Below, piece after piece: positions 7,642 to 43,037 of a DNA stretch of 64,000 nt; position 1 is the first letter of the stretch, and every line of letters starts with the position of its first letter. Where the stretch lies: contig NZ_BCWY01000010.1 of NCBI RefSeq assembly GCF_001894825.1, positions 1 to 64,000 on the forward strand, in the 5' to 3' direction. The stretch comes from Rhodococcus jostii NBRC 16295. GTDB lineage: Bacteria > Actinomycetota > Actinomycetes > Mycobacteriales > Mycobacteriaceae. The notes beneath the pieces were generated by a model, which was not told where the DNA came from, did not search any database, and was given only the letters and a program-made list of their open reading frames with translations. The position numbers were made by a program, and so were the translations under genes.

Positions 7642-8630
7642 TTCCCTTCGACTACGAGCGGGCCACCGACGTCGACGGCGCCGTGGCCACAGTCACGGGT
7701 GATCCGCGGGCATCCTTCCTCGCCGGCGGCACCAACCTCGTCGACCACATGAAGCTCGGGGTTGCCGAGCCGCGTCTTCTCGTCGACGTGAGCCGACTCC
7801 CCCTCGGCGACGTCGACGACCTTCCCGGCGGAGGGCTCCGGATCGGGGCCGCGGTCCGCAACAGCGACCTCGCCGCGCACGACGTGGTCCGCGCCCGCTA
7901 TCCGATGCTGTCCCGGGCGCTCCTCTCCGGTGCGTCGGGGCAGCTGCGCAACCTCGCGACCACCGCGGGAAATCTGCTGCAACGCACGCGGTGCGTGTAC
8001 TTCCAGGACGTCACGACGCCGTGCAACAAACGGGAACCCGGCACCGGTTGTTCCGCAATCGGCGGTTACGTCCGTTACCACGCCATCCTCGGCGCCTCCG
8101 AACACTGCGTCGCGGTGCATCCGTCCGACATGGCGGTCGCGATGACGGCCCTCGACGGTGTGGTGGTCGTCCGCGACACCAGCGGTGAGCGGCGCATCCC
8201 GCTGAGCGAGTTCTACCGGCTCCCCGGCGACCGGCCCGACCTCGACACCGTCCTCGCGCACGGTGATCTCGTGACCGCCGTGGAACTTCCCCCGCCGCCG
8301 GCCGGGAACCGGTCGGCCTACCGCAAGGTGCGCGACCGCGCCTCATTCGCCTTCGCGGTGATATCCGTGGCCGCCGAACTGACGGTCACGGACGGGTCGA
8401 TCAGCTCCGCGCGGATCGCACTCGGCGGTGTCGCGCACCGGCCCTGGCGCGCAGCCCGCGCCGAGGAGGTGCTCGTCGGCGCGGCGCCGACCGACGACAC
8501 GTTCGCCGAGGCCGCGGCGGCCGAACTTGCGGCGGCCCAGCCTCTCCCGGGCAACGAGTTCAAGGTTGCCCTGACCCGGCGGGTGCTCGTGTCGGTACTC
8601 CGTTCACTCGCCGAGGAGGCGCCCCGATGA
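7638..8630 (+). CDS. paoB: FAD subunit of molybdenum oxidoreductase, with extra FeS cysteines
   Basis: The 330-residue protein belongs to the FAD-binding subunit family of molybdenum hydroxylases. FAD contacts are in FLAGGTNLVDHM and TTAGNLLQRT. A cysteine-rich insert (TRCVYFQDVTTPC, GTGC, ASEHC) matches the insert that holds a [4Fe-4S] cluster in E. coli PaoB (YagS), which separates this subunit from ordinary CoxM/XdhB proteins. I chose GTG 7638, overlapping the previous stop as GTGA and directly preceded by GGAGG, because the resulting start IPFDYERA matches the family. The end overlaps the next gene as ATGA, so all three subunits are translationally coupled. Confidence 0.9.
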   Translation: MIPFDYERATDVDGAVATVTGDPRASFLAGGTNLVDHMKLGVAEPRLLVDVSRLPLGDVDDLPGGGLRIGAAVRNSDLAAHDVVRARYPMLSRALLSGASGQLRNLATTAGNLLQRTRCVYFQDVTTPCNKREPGTGCSAIGGYVRYHAILGASEHCVAVHPSDMAVAMTALDGVVVVRDTSGERRIPLSEFYRLPGDRPDLDTVLAHGDLVTAVELPPPPAGNRSAYRKVRDRASFAFAVISVAAELTVTDGSISSARIALGGVAHRPWRAARAEEVLVGAAPTDDTFAEAAAAELAAAQPLPGNEFKVALTRRVLVSVLRSLAEEAPR

Positions 8631-10723
8631 CCCTCGTCGAACCGAAGGTGATCGGAACCCCCACCGAACGCGTCGACGCCCACGACAAGGTCACCGGAAC
8701 GGCGTTGTACGCGTTCGAGCATCCGGTGGACGATCCGACGTATCTGTACCCGGTGCTGTCGACGATCGGACGGGGTCGCGTCACGGCCATGCACACGGCG
8801 GACGCGGAGGCGCTGGACGGGGTCGTCGCGGTCCTCACGGTGTTCGATGCGCCCCGCCTCAGCGACACCTCGGACGCAGAGCTCGCCATCCTGCAGGACC
8901 CCGAAGTCCACTTCCGTGGTCAGTTCCTGGGCGCGGTGGTCGCGGAGTCACCGGAAGTCGCCCGCCACGGCGCCGGCCTCGTGCGCGTGGACTACGAGGA
9001 ACTCCTCCACGACGCCGAGTTCCGTTCCGGCAGAGACGATCTGTATGCCCCCGAGGAGGTCAATGCCGGCTTCCCGACCGACACCGAGGACGGCGACGTC
9101 GACGCCGCACTCGCCGCTGCCGCGGTCACGGTCGATGAGATCTATTCGACCGCGATGGAACACAACAATCCGATGGAACCGCACGCCACCGTCGCACGGT
9201 GGACACCGGGCGGCGCCGGACCGGTACTGACACTGCACGATTCGACGCAGGGTGTCCATTCCGTCCGTGGCACGCTGGCACCGCTGTTCGGACTCGAAAT
9301 CGAGCAGGTACGGGTGATCGCCCCGTACGTGGGCGGTGGGTTCGGCTCGAAAGGGCTGCCGCACGCGCACAACGTGCTCGCCGTGATGGCCGCGCAGAGA
9401 GCGGGAGGACGGCCGGTGAAGTTCGCACTCACCCGGCAGCAGATGTTCGCCCTCTCCGCGTATCGCGCCCCGACCGTGCAGCACATCCGGCTCGGCGCCG
9501 ACACCGACGGCCGGCTCACCGCGCTGTCCCACGAGGTGATCACACAGTCCGCGAAGATCAAGGAGTTCGCGGAACAGGCGGCCGTCCCGTCGCGGATGAT
9601 GTACTCCAGCCCCACCCGTTACACCACCCACCGCCTCGCGGCCCTGGACGTGCCCGCTCCGTCCTGGATGCGCGCCCCCGGTGAGACACCGGGCATGTTC
9701 GCGGCCGAGGTGGCGATGGACGAACTCGCCGGGGCCTGCGGACTCGACCCGATCGAACTCCGGATCCGCAACGAACCGGCCGTCGACCCGAGCACGGGGA
9801 GACCCTGGTCGGGGCGACGGCTCGCCGACTGCCTGCGCGAGGGTGCCCGGCGCTTCGGGTGGGGGGCCCGGGACGCGACCGCGGCGGCACGGTCGGACTC
9901 GGACTGGCTGGTGGGGATGGGGGTCGCCTCCTCGACGTATCCCGCCGGCACCATGCCGGGATCCGTCGCGCGCATCGTGTACCGATCCGACGGCAGGTAC
10001 ACCGTGCAGATCGGATCGGTCGACATCGGAACCGGCGCGTGGACCGCACTGACGCAGATCGCCGCCGACGCACTGAGGAGCCCCCTCGACGCCATCGACC
10101 TGCACATCGGGGACACCGACTATCCGTCGGCGACGGTCGCGGGCGGCTCCACCGGAACCAGTTCGTGGGGCAGCGCGATCGTCGCGGCCGCCCGCGCGTT
10201 CCGGGACGAGCACGGCACGTCCCCGCAGTCGGGAGCAGAGGCGAGTGCCGGAACACCCGAGAACCCCGACGCCGAGAACTTCGCGCTGCATTCGTTCGGC
10301 GCCCACTTCGTGGAGGCCCACGTCCACCGTGATTCCTGCGAGATCCGCGTCGAACGCATGCTCGGGGTGTTCGCGATCGGGCGGGTGATCAACGCCCGCA
10401 CGGTGCGGTCGCAGCTCCTCGGCGGCATGACGATGGGCGTGTCGATGGCGCTGCACGAGAGCAGTGTGAACGACCCCCGGTTCGGCCACGTCGTGACCCA
10501 GGATCTCGCCTCCTATCACGTCAGCACTCACGCCGACATCCGCTACCTGGACGCGGTGTGCCTCGACGACGTCGACGAGCACGCCAACGCCATGGGGTCG
10601 AAGGGCGCCGGTGAGATCGGGATCGTCGGGGCCGCGGCCGCGGTGACGAACGCCGTTCGTCACGCCACCGGGATCCGGGTCCGGAAGGTGCCGATCCACC
10701 TGGACGATCTGCTGCCCGACTGA
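8627..10723 (+). CDS. paoC: Molybdenum-binding catalytic subunit of aldehyde/xanthine-type oxidoreductase
   Basis: This 698-residue catalytic subunit has the usual two parts of the family: an N-terminal hammerhead domain (TGTALYAFEHP) and the molybdopterin-binding domain with APYVGGGFGSKG and AGGSTGTSSWG. The conserved active-site glutamate is E663 in SKGAGEIGIVG. It is slightly shorter than E. coli PaoC (about 732 residues). It overlaps paoB by four bases (ATGA). No XdhC/PaoD-type cofactor-insertion gene follows. The next genes are on the other strand and start six bases after this stop, so maturation must rely on a gene elsewhere. The substrate is unknown. Confidence 0.93.
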   Translation: MTLVEPKVIGTPTERVDAHDKVTGTALYAFEHPVDDPTYLYPVLSTIGRGRVTAMHTADAEALDGVVAVLTVFDAPRLSDTSDAELAILQDPEVHFRGQFLGAVVAESPEVARHGAGLVRVDYEELLHDAEFRSGRDDLYAPEEVNAGFPTDTEDGDVDAALAAAAVTVDEIYSTAMEHNNPMEPHATVARWTPGGAGPVLTLHDSTQGVHSVRGTLAPLFGLEIEQVRVIAPYVGGGFGSKGLPHAHNVLAVMAAQRAGGRPVKFALTRQQMFALSAYRAPTVQHIRLGADTDGRLTALSHEVITQSAKIKEFAEQAAVPSRMMYSSPTRYTTHRLAALDVPAPSWMRAPGETPGMFAAEVAMDELAGACGLDPIELRIRNEPAVDPSTGRPWSGRRLADCLREGARRFGWGARDATAAARSDSDWLVGMGVASSTYPAGTMPGSVARIVYRSDGRYTVQIGSVDIGTGAWTALTQIAADALRSPLDAIDLHIGDTDYPSATVAGGSTGTSSWGSAIVAAARAFRDEHGTSPQSGAEASAGTPENPDAENFALHSFGAHFVEAHVHRDSCEIRVERMLGVFAIGRVINARTVRSQLLGGMTMGVSMALHESSVNDPRFGHVVTQDLASYHVSTHADIRYLDAVCLDDVDEHANAMGSKGAGEIGIVGAAAAVTNAVRHATGIRVRKVPIHLDDLLPD

Positions 10724-10729
10724 TCTGTG

Positions 10730-11059
10730 CTAGTGCACGTCCCACGCCTCCGCGAGGGAGGTGCGCAGATAACTCTTCATCGCCCGGAGCTTCTGGACGT
10801 CGGTGGCCTTCGGCGCGAGTCCGTCGAGGACGAGTTCCATGAATCGCCTCCGGTTGACGCCGAATCGCTCGAGCAGTTCCGCTGCGCCGGCCCCACCGAA
10901 CGGCGCCCATTGGATCGCGAAGCTGATCATCCACCGCGCATCCGAGCTGACGGAGTGCATCTGCTCGAGCAGATCGCACCGACGCAGCGCAAGACGCAGC
11001 CATTCGGTGCCGAACGCTTCCTCCGGTTCGTCCGCGGTCTGGGTTTCCACGAGACTCAC
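10730..11059 (-). CDS. Small DUF3263-like helical protein
   Basis: This 109-residue protein starts at GTG 11059, overlapping the upstream stop as GTGA, and ends MKSYLRTSLAEAWDVH. Its middle (WMISFAIQWAPFGGAGAAELLERFGVNRRRF) resembles the short actinobacterial DUF3263 pattern, in which a possible helix-turn-helix follows a Trp/Gly-rich turn. No catalytic residues are seen. It is translationally coupled to the Zn-ribbon/OB-fold gene, so the two probably work together. A longer frame runs up to 11380 but would read through the upstream gene. The role is unknown. Confidence 0.65.
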   Translation of the reverse strand: MSLVETQTADEPEEAFGTEWLRLALRRCDLLEQMHSVSSDARWMISFAIQWAPFGGAGAAELLERFGVNRRRFMELVLDGLAPKATDVQKLRAMKSYLRTSLAEAWDVH

Positions 11060-11445
11060 CGCTGCCGGGCTGCGCGGACCGAGAACACGGGCAACTGCTC
11101 CGCCGTCGACGCCGGCCGGAACTCCACGCGAACCGGGCAGTCGGAGGGCGCCGGGACCTCTCCGTCGATCCAGGTGTACACCCACGGGCCCTCGTCGAGT
11201 TCGACGATCGCGATCGTGCAGGGCACGAGGCCCCGGTCGATGCCGGTCGCTTCGCGGTGCACCACCTTCGACGACACGATCGACCCGATGCCGCAGGACG
11301 GGACCCGCTCGAGTTCCGAACCCTGGCACGAGGAACACGTCGCCATCAGTGGGGCGAGCAGTGTCGTGCAGTTCAGGCACCGTTGGATCATCAACTCACA
11401 TTTTTGGGCGAGTTCCTGCAGGCGGGTGACGCCGCCCGCGGTCAC
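11056..11445 (-). CDS. Zn-ribbon/OB-fold protein (DUF35-type)
   Basis: The 129-residue protein has a rubredoxin-like zinc ribbon (C22-x2-C25 and C37-x2-C40, CLNC ... CSSC) followed by an OB-fold (GIGSIVSSKVVHRE ... TIAIVELDEGPWVYTWIDG). Such DUF35 proteins usually pair with thiolase-like or acyl-CoA enzymes and bind CoA esters. No thiolase gene is nearby here, which is unusual. GTG 11445 follows a strong ribosome site (GGAGGT, six bases upstream). ATG 11391 (MIQRCLNC) is an alternative start. It overlaps the DUF3263-like gene. Confidence 0.85.
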   Translation of the reverse strand: MTAGGVTRLQELAQKCELMIQRCLNCTTLLAPLMATCSSCQGSELERVPSCGIGSIVSSKVVHREATGIDRGLVPCTIAIVELDEGPWVYTWIDGEVPAPSDCPVRVEFRPASTAEQLPVFSVRAARQR

Positions 11446-11469
11446 GACCCCACCTCCGCGGCGACCGGG

Positions 11470-11486
11470 GACCCCATTCGGGGGTC
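11470..11486. terminator. Short hairpin downstream of the ATPase-LuxR gene
   Basis: GACCCC and GGGGTC can pair around a 5-base loop in the 192-base gap between the regulator gene and the OB-fold gene, both read leftward. It may end the regulator transcript. There is no T-run, so confidence is low. Confidence 0.3.
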
Positions 11487-11637
11487 GGGCTTTCGGTGGA
11501 TTCGGGGTTCAGTGGACATCGGGGGCCTCGGTCTGGAGCCGGATGGGGGGACGCGTATGAGCATCCCGCTCGCAGCGCAGAAGTACAGCGGCTGAACGAC
11601 CCGGGGACATACCTGTTTCGCCCGGGCAGGTGCCCGG

Positions 11638-13962
11638 TCAGGGGTGCGGGTCCTGCGCGTGTTCGACGATCCATGCCGCGATCTGGGTGCGCGAGTTGAA
11701 GCCCAGTTTCGCGAGAATGTGCTCGACGTGCCCCTGCGCGGTGCGCTGCGAGATCACCAGACGGGCGGCGATCGCCTTGTTGGTCAACCCGTCGGCGACG
11801 AGTTCGGCGACCTGCCATTCGCGTCGGGTCAGGTTCGTCGTGCCGTTCGAGGCCGCCACCGTGTCGGGACGCCGCTCGTCGAGCGCGTACGCGACGGCGT
11901 CGTCGAAGGACGTGTGCATGCCGTGGTCGAACGCGGTGTCGAACGCGCGGTCCCCGATCACGGCGCGCGCCTGCTGCTCGCATTCCGCGTGGTGGACGAG
12001 CAGGTTGGGGTAGACGGTGCTCGGGTTGCCGACGGCTTGCGCGAGCGCCTCCGCGGCGCCCATCAGTTCGGCGGCGTGCTGCGGCCGGTCGGAGCCGACG
12101 GCGATCCAGGCCAGCACCTCGAGTGCGCCGCAGGCGCTGATCTGGTCGTCGACCAGGTGGGACAGCCGCAGTCCCTGCTTCACGTAGTCGTCGGCGAGTG
12201 CGAGGTGCCCGCGTTGCCACGCCGCCATACCCGCTGCCCACAGCGACCAGCCGCGGTAGACGGACTCGCCGTGGGCCTCGGTGAGCGCGAAGATCTCGGA
12301 TCCGCACATCTTCGCCACGGCCCCGTCGCCCTGCATGCCGCTGACCAGTGCCAACCCGAGCAGCCCCCACGTCAATTGGAGCAGGTTTCCCTTGTCGCGA
12401 AACTCGGCGAGCGCCTCTTCGAAGCACACCCGCGCGCGCGGAAGGTCCCCGGCGAACATGGCGCAGCACCCGGCTGCATGGATCACCAGGGCACGCATCA
12501 GCGTGTCACCGTGTCGATCCGCGAGTACGGCGCCCTCGTCGACCAGCGCCTTCGCGGCCTCGCGGTCGCCGTGCATCCCGGCGAGCACGCTGTCGACGTA
12601 CAGTGCCTCGATTCGCTCCCGGGTCGCGCCGCCCTCGTGCCTGCCCAGGAGCTGGCCGAGCCAGCGGCGCCCTTCCCGGAGCAACCCCCGCGCACGCCAG
12701 TACGGGTACAGCGCTGCGGCGATCCGCAGCCCCGACCCGGCCTCCCCGGGCTCGATCAGACAGAAGTGGAGCGCTGCGCGCACGTTCAGCTTCTCCGCAT
12801 CGAGCCGGTTGATCCACATCACCTGCCGGGGTCCGATCCACTCGGCTTCGCACTGCACGACCAACTGCTCGTACCAGTCGCGATGCCGTCGTCGCAGCGT
12901 CACATACTCGCCGGTCTCCTGCAGCTTCTCGCGGCCGTAGTCCCGCACCGTCTCGAGCAGGTGGTACCGCACCGCCGGCCCCGACTCCTCCCGGATCAGG
13001 ATCGACTTGTCGATCAAGGACGCCACCACGTCGAGGACGTTCTCCACCGGCAGGTCGCCGGCGCAGATTCCCTCTACCGCGTCCAGTTCGAAGCCGCCCG
13101 CGAACACCGACAGCCTCGCCCACAGCTCCCGTTCCTCGTCGGTGCACAGCTCGTGACTCCAGTCGACGCACAAGCGCAGGGTCTGCTGCCGGCTCGGCGC
13201 CCCGCGCGACCCGACCGTCAGCAACCGGTAGCGGTCGGTCAACCGGTGGAGGATCTGTTCGGCGGACATCACCCGCAGCCGCACCGCCGCCAACTCGATC
13301 GCCAACGGCAATCCGTCCAGCTGCCGGCAGATCCGGGCGACGGCCACATGGTTGTCCTCGGTGAGTTCGAACTCGGGTACCGCGGTGGCCGCCCGCTCGA
13401 CGAACAGCGTCACCGCCTCGTACTGCGGCAAGCCCTGCAGTGACGTCCGGTCCGGTTCCGGCACCGTCAACGGCGGCACCCTCAGTACCGCCTCGCCGCC
13501 GATGCCCAACGGTTCGCGGCTCGTCGTGAGGATCCGCAACTCGGGGCAACTCCGCAACAACGTCTCCGACAACGCGGCGGCCGCGGCGACCACGTGCTCG
13601 CAGTTGTCGAGCACCAACAGCAGTTGCCGGGAGGCAAGGTACTCGGTCAACAGCACCTCCGGATTCCCGGTGCGCTGCTCGCGAAGTCGCAGTGCCGCCG
13701 ACACGGCGTCGACGATGGCCGTGTCGTCGTCCAACTCCCCCAGCTCGACCAGCCACACGCCGTCGTCGAATGCGCGACTTGCGTCGGCCGCCACCCGCAA
13801 CGCCAGCCGTGTCTTCCCCACACCGCCGATCCCGGCGAGTGTCACCAGACGCGCCACGGACAGCAGGCGTCGCGCCTCGGTCACCTCACGGCGACGGCCG
13901 ACGAAACTCGTCAATTCGTGGGGCAGGTTACCCACGGTGCCCTTGACTGCCGGCGGCATCAC
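11638..13962 (-). CDS. Large ATP-binding LuxR-family transcriptional regulator
   Basis: The 774-residue regulator has an N-terminal P-loop ATPase domain of the NB-ARC/AfsR-like type: Walker A GIGGVGKT (44-51), Walker B LLLVLDN (114-120) and GLPLAIELAA further on. A long helical, TPR-like middle follows, then a LuxR-type helix-turn-helix at the C-terminus (about 710-765, LTRREWQVAELVADGLTN ... GHVEHILAKLGF). Such proteins switch transcription in response to a ligand sensed by the middle region. GTG 13962 and ATG 13959 are both possible starts, with GAGAG upstream. A pair of 16-base direct repeats lies about 100 bases upstream. Its targets are not evident; the divergently unrelated SDR and lipase genes lie just upstream in the same direction. 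Confidence 0.9.
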   Translation of the reverse strand: MMPPAVKGTVGNLPHELTSFVGRRREVTEARRLLSVARLVTLAGIGGVGKTRLALRVAADASRAFDDGVWLVELGELDDDTAIVDAVSAALRLREQRTGNPEVLLTEYLASRQLLLVLDNCEHVVAAAAALSETLLRSCPELRILTTSREPLGIGGEAVLRVPPLTVPEPDRTSLQGLPQYEAVTLFVERAATAVPEFELTEDNHVAVARICRQLDGLPLAIELAAVRLRVMSAEQILHRLTDRYRLLTVGSRGAPSRQQTLRLCVDWSHELCTDEERELWARLSVFAGGFELDAVEGICAGDLPVENVLDVVASLIDKSILIREESGPAVRYHLLETVRDYGREKLQETGEYVTLRRRHRDWYEQLVVQCEAEWIGPRQVMWINRLDAEKLNVRAALHFCLIEPGEAGSGLRIAAALYPYWRARGLLREGRRWLGQLLGRHEGGATRERIEALYVDSVLAGMHGDREAAKALVDEGAVLADRHGDTLMRALVIHAAGCCAMFAGDLPRARVCFEEALAEFRDKGNLLQLTWGLLGLALVSGMQGDGAVAKMCGSEIFALTEAHGESVYRGWSLWAAGMAAWQRGHLALADDYVKQGLRLSHLVDDQISACGALEVLAWIAVGSDRPQHAAELMGAAEALAQAVGNPSTVYPNLLVHHAECEQQARAVIGDRAFDTAFDHGMHTSFDDAVAYALDERRPDTVAASNGTTNLTRREWQVAELVADGLTNKAIAARLVISQRTAQGHVEHILAKLGFNSRTQIAAWIVEHAQDPHP

Positions 13963-14055
13963 ACCGTCACTCTCGACTCATGACCCCCTGCGCACACGGT
14001 ACTCCCGGTGCGCGGCGGGAACGACGCTTTCGGCTGCGGGTCCGCGAGTTTCGGT

Positions 14056-14087
14056 GTCGCAGGTCTCGAGGGTCGCAAGTCTCGAGG
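14056..14087. repeat. Two adjacent 16-bp direct repeats upstream of the ATPase-LuxR gene
   Basis: GTCGCAGGTCTCGAGG is followed directly by GTCGCAAGTCTCGAGG, with one mismatch. The pair lies in the gap between the SDR-like gene and the regulator gene, about 100 bases upstream of the regulator start. Each unit contains the 6-base palindrome CTCGAG. It may be a regulator binding site or just a local duplication. Confidence 0.6.
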
Positions 14088-14099
14088 GTCCGGGACGGG

Positions 14100-14786
14100 T
14101 CACCGTGTCCAGCGGGTGGGTGCCCAGCGACCGGTGTAGGAGCGGATGCGGTTCGCGCGGTGGGGCGGCCGCCGGGTGCCGGTCTCGGTCAGGCTGTGCG
14201 GGATCATGGCGATCCTGGCGCCGTCGACCACGTAGGCGGCTCCGGTGACGAACATTCCGGCCGGCGCGGTCAGGTACGACGCGACGGCGGCGACTTCCCC
14301 ATCGTCGCGGCCGGGACATGCGAAGTCCGGTTCGGCTGCGGGTACCACGACCGAGTTGACGGTGATCGAATACCGCGCCAACTCGGCGGCGAGCAGACCG
14401 GTGAGCCCGCCGAGTCCGGAGGACGCGGTGGTGATGTTGACGATCCGGCCGCCCCCACCGCTCGCGATCATGTAGCGCACGGCGCGTTGGATGCACTCGA
14501 CGGCAGTACTCCCGGGGCAGCTGACGAGAACACCGATTCCACCCAGTTCGCGGGCGAACTCGTCGACGGCGGCGGCGGAGTCGGGCAGGTCCGCCAGATC
14601 CATGCGCTGCACGGCCGCGCGGACCGATCTGGTCCGGACGTCGGCGGCAGTGGATTCGGCGCTGTCCCGGTCCGCGGCGTAGGCGAGGCCGACGTCGAAG
14701 CCGTCGTCCGCGAGGGCCAGTGCAACGGCCCGGCCCATCGGCGAGTCCGATCCCGTCACGACTGCGGTGCGTGTGCTGGGGTGCAT
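14100..14786 (-). CDS. Shortened SDR-like protein lacking the catalytic motif
   Basis: The 228-residue protein starts with a Rossmann NAD(P) motif (VVTGSDSPMGRAVALAL) and keeps later SDR landmarks (GGGGRIVNITTASSG, ITVNSVV, AYVVDGA). However, NITTASSG runs straight into LGGLTGLLAAELARY: the segment that normally carries the active-site Tyr-x3-Lys is missing. The segment between VLVSCPG and RAVRYMI, which normally holds the catalytic Asn, is also about 20 residues short. The reading frame is intact, so these look like in-frame deletions. The C-terminus has an Arg-rich extension. It may bind a nucleotide without catalysis, or be decaying. ATG 14786 follows GGGGG. Confidence 0.75.
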   Translation of the reverse strand: MHPSTRTAVVTGSDSPMGRAVALALADDGFDVGLAYAADRDSAESTAADVRTRSVRAAVQRMDLADLPDSAAAVDEFARELGGIGVLVSCPGSTAVECIQRAVRYMIASGGGGRIVNITTASSGLGGLTGLLAAELARYSITVNSVVVPAAEPDFACPGRDDGEVAAVASYLTAPAGMFVTGAAYVVDGARIAMIPHSLTETGTRRPPHRANRIRSYTGRWAPTRWTR

Positions 14787-14872
14787 GTAGTCGGAATACC
14801 CCCTGGTAGATCTGCTCAAACGCTCAACTTTCGGACTGTGTACGGGCAGAACACAATCCGGCGGCGCACCGA

Positions 14873-16093
14873 TCAGCAGTTGGACGGCGCCGGATCGCCC
14901 CGGAACCGGGCGTCGAGATAGTCCAGGGCGGTCGGCAGTCCCAGCACGGCGGTCGTCAGGTGATCGGGACTCGGGAAGAGGTCGGACTGCACCTTCGCGC
15001 CGGCCGCGCAGTACCGGGCGATGGTCGCCTCGATCGAATCGACCGGGATGAGGACGTCTGTCGGGCTGTGCCATTCGAAGATCGGTGCCGTCGGCACGCC
15101 CGGATACAGCTCGACGCTGTTCTCGTTCAGCACCTCCCAGGCCTGCGGGCTGCTCATGAGGTCGGTGGTCTTCGCGACCTCCGTCGCACTGTGGCCGGCG
15201 CCGGCGGCGAGGATGCCGTTGGTGCACGCGTTGGCCATTTCGTTACGCATCTCCAGGCCGCGGTCGTTGAGCTGCTCGCTGATCGGAAGCCGGTCCGGGT
15301 ATTCGCGTTCGAGGCCGAGCGCCGCCGCCATCGCGAGACCGAACGCGGGGTGCGGTTGCATTCCGAGACCGTTGGCCATCTTGCCGATGTTCATCGGCAC
15401 CCCGCCCTCGGCGACACCGACGATGTTCAGTTCCGGCGCGTACGTCGGCGCGAGGGCCGCGGCCCAGGCCGACGCCATCCCACCGCCGGAGTACCCGGCC
15501 AGCGCGACGGGGCTCTCCGCCACGTTCAGTTCCGGTACCCGCTGGACGGCGCGGATGCCGTCGAGGGTGATGGTTCCCCCGAGTCTCGCGGCGCCGTAAG
15601 CGCTGTTCGGGCCGAGGTGGTCGGGCAGCGCGACCGTCCAGCCCTTCTGCAGTGCGAGGTTCAGTGCGGGCGCCTCCTTGATCTGGAGGTCGGGGTCGTT
15701 CGAATACAGGGTCCGCGACGGTGCGCACCGCGGTCCGAGTGCGTTGATGATGTGCTGATAGGACAGCAGCGGACCGTTCGCGACCCGGTTGCGGGGTACC
15801 AGCACCGTGGTCACCGACGAGATCGGGTGGTCCTCCGAATTGGTGGTGCGGTATTTCACCTGCCACACATCGGTGTCGGGGAAGGCGAGCAGCGGAGGCA
15901 TCGGACGGGTCGCGATCGGCTCGCCGTCCGCGACGGCGCTCAGATTCTGCGGCTGGATGTAGAACGGTTCGGTCTCGGACGCCGGATAGATCGGGGCGGC
16001 GGCCGCGACACCCGCGTTCGCGACCGCGGTACAGGCGAATAATGCGGCACATATGGCACTCGCGGAGAGGCTCGTGATCCGAGAGCGCTTCAT
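14873..16093 (-). CDS. Secreted lipase/esterase (secretory lipase family, LIP)
   Basis: The 406-residue protein has a Sec signal peptide (about 1-33, ending VAAAAP) and an alpha/beta-hydrolase fold of the secretory lipase family, common in Rhodococcus and Nocardia. The likely catalytic triad is S202 in GYSGGG, D346 in SPTDVLIP and H378 in SPDH. It should hydrolyse acylglycerols or other esters outside the cell. ATG 16093 is preceded by an ideal AGGAGG. A longer open frame runs to 16900 inside the NRPS gene and is not credible. It lies 116 bases downstream of NRPS1 on the same strand, behind a hairpin, so it probably has its own promoter. Confidence 0.92.
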   Translation of the reverse strand: MKRSRITSLSASAICAALFACTAVANAGVAAAAPIYPASETEPFYIQPQNLSAVADGEPIATRPMPPLLAFPDTDVWQVKYRTTNSEDHPISSVTTVLVPRNRVANGPLLSYQHIINALGPRCAPSRTLYSNDPDLQIKEAPALNLALQKGWTVALPDHLGPNSAYGAARLGGTITLDGIRAVQRVPELNVAESPVALAGYSGGGMASAWAAALAPTYAPELNIVGVAEGGVPMNIGKMANGLGMQPHPAFGLAMAAALGLEREYPDRLPISEQLNDRGLEMRNEMANACTNGILAAGAGHSATEVAKTTDLMSSPQAWEVLNENSVELYPGVPTAPIFEWHSPTDVLIPVDSIEATIARYCAAGAKVQSDLFPSPDHLTTAVLGLPTALDYLDARFRGDPAPSNC

Positions 16094-16152
16094 GCCGCCT
16101 CCTAGGTTGCGTAGATCGATTGTTACCGAGTTCGCAGGAGATATCGGGATTC

Positions 16153-16191
16153 GGGCCCGCCCGTTACGGCAATGAAATGCAAGGCGGGCCC
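16153..16191 (-). terminator. Hairpin after the NRPS1 gene
   Basis: GGGCCCGCC (16153-16161) and GGCGGGCCC (16183-16191) form a perfect 9-base-pair GC stem with a 21-base loop. It starts about 20 bases beyond the NRPS1 stop and lies before the lipase start. A strong T-run is lacking, as is usual in actinomycetes. Confidence 0.6.
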
Positions 16192-16209
16192 TCCGCAACC
16201 AAAGGGGGG

Positions 16210-42990
<26,781 letters not shown>

Positions 42991-43022
42991 CTCGTTCCCC
43001 CAGCGGGTAGAAGACCTTGGAT

Positions 43023-43037
43023 GCGCAAGTCTTGCGC
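43023..43037. promoter_or_regulatory. Perfect 15-bp palindrome upstream of NRPS1
   Basis: GCGCAAG-T-CTTGCGC is a perfect inverted repeat with 7-base arms around one base, 33 bases upstream of the NRPS1 ATG. A one-base loop cannot form a terminator hairpin, so a dimeric repressor or activator site is more likely. Further upstream, GCTGTAC occurs twice (43070-43076 and 43084-43090) at a 14-base period. No clear -35/-10 pair was found. Confidence 0.6.
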
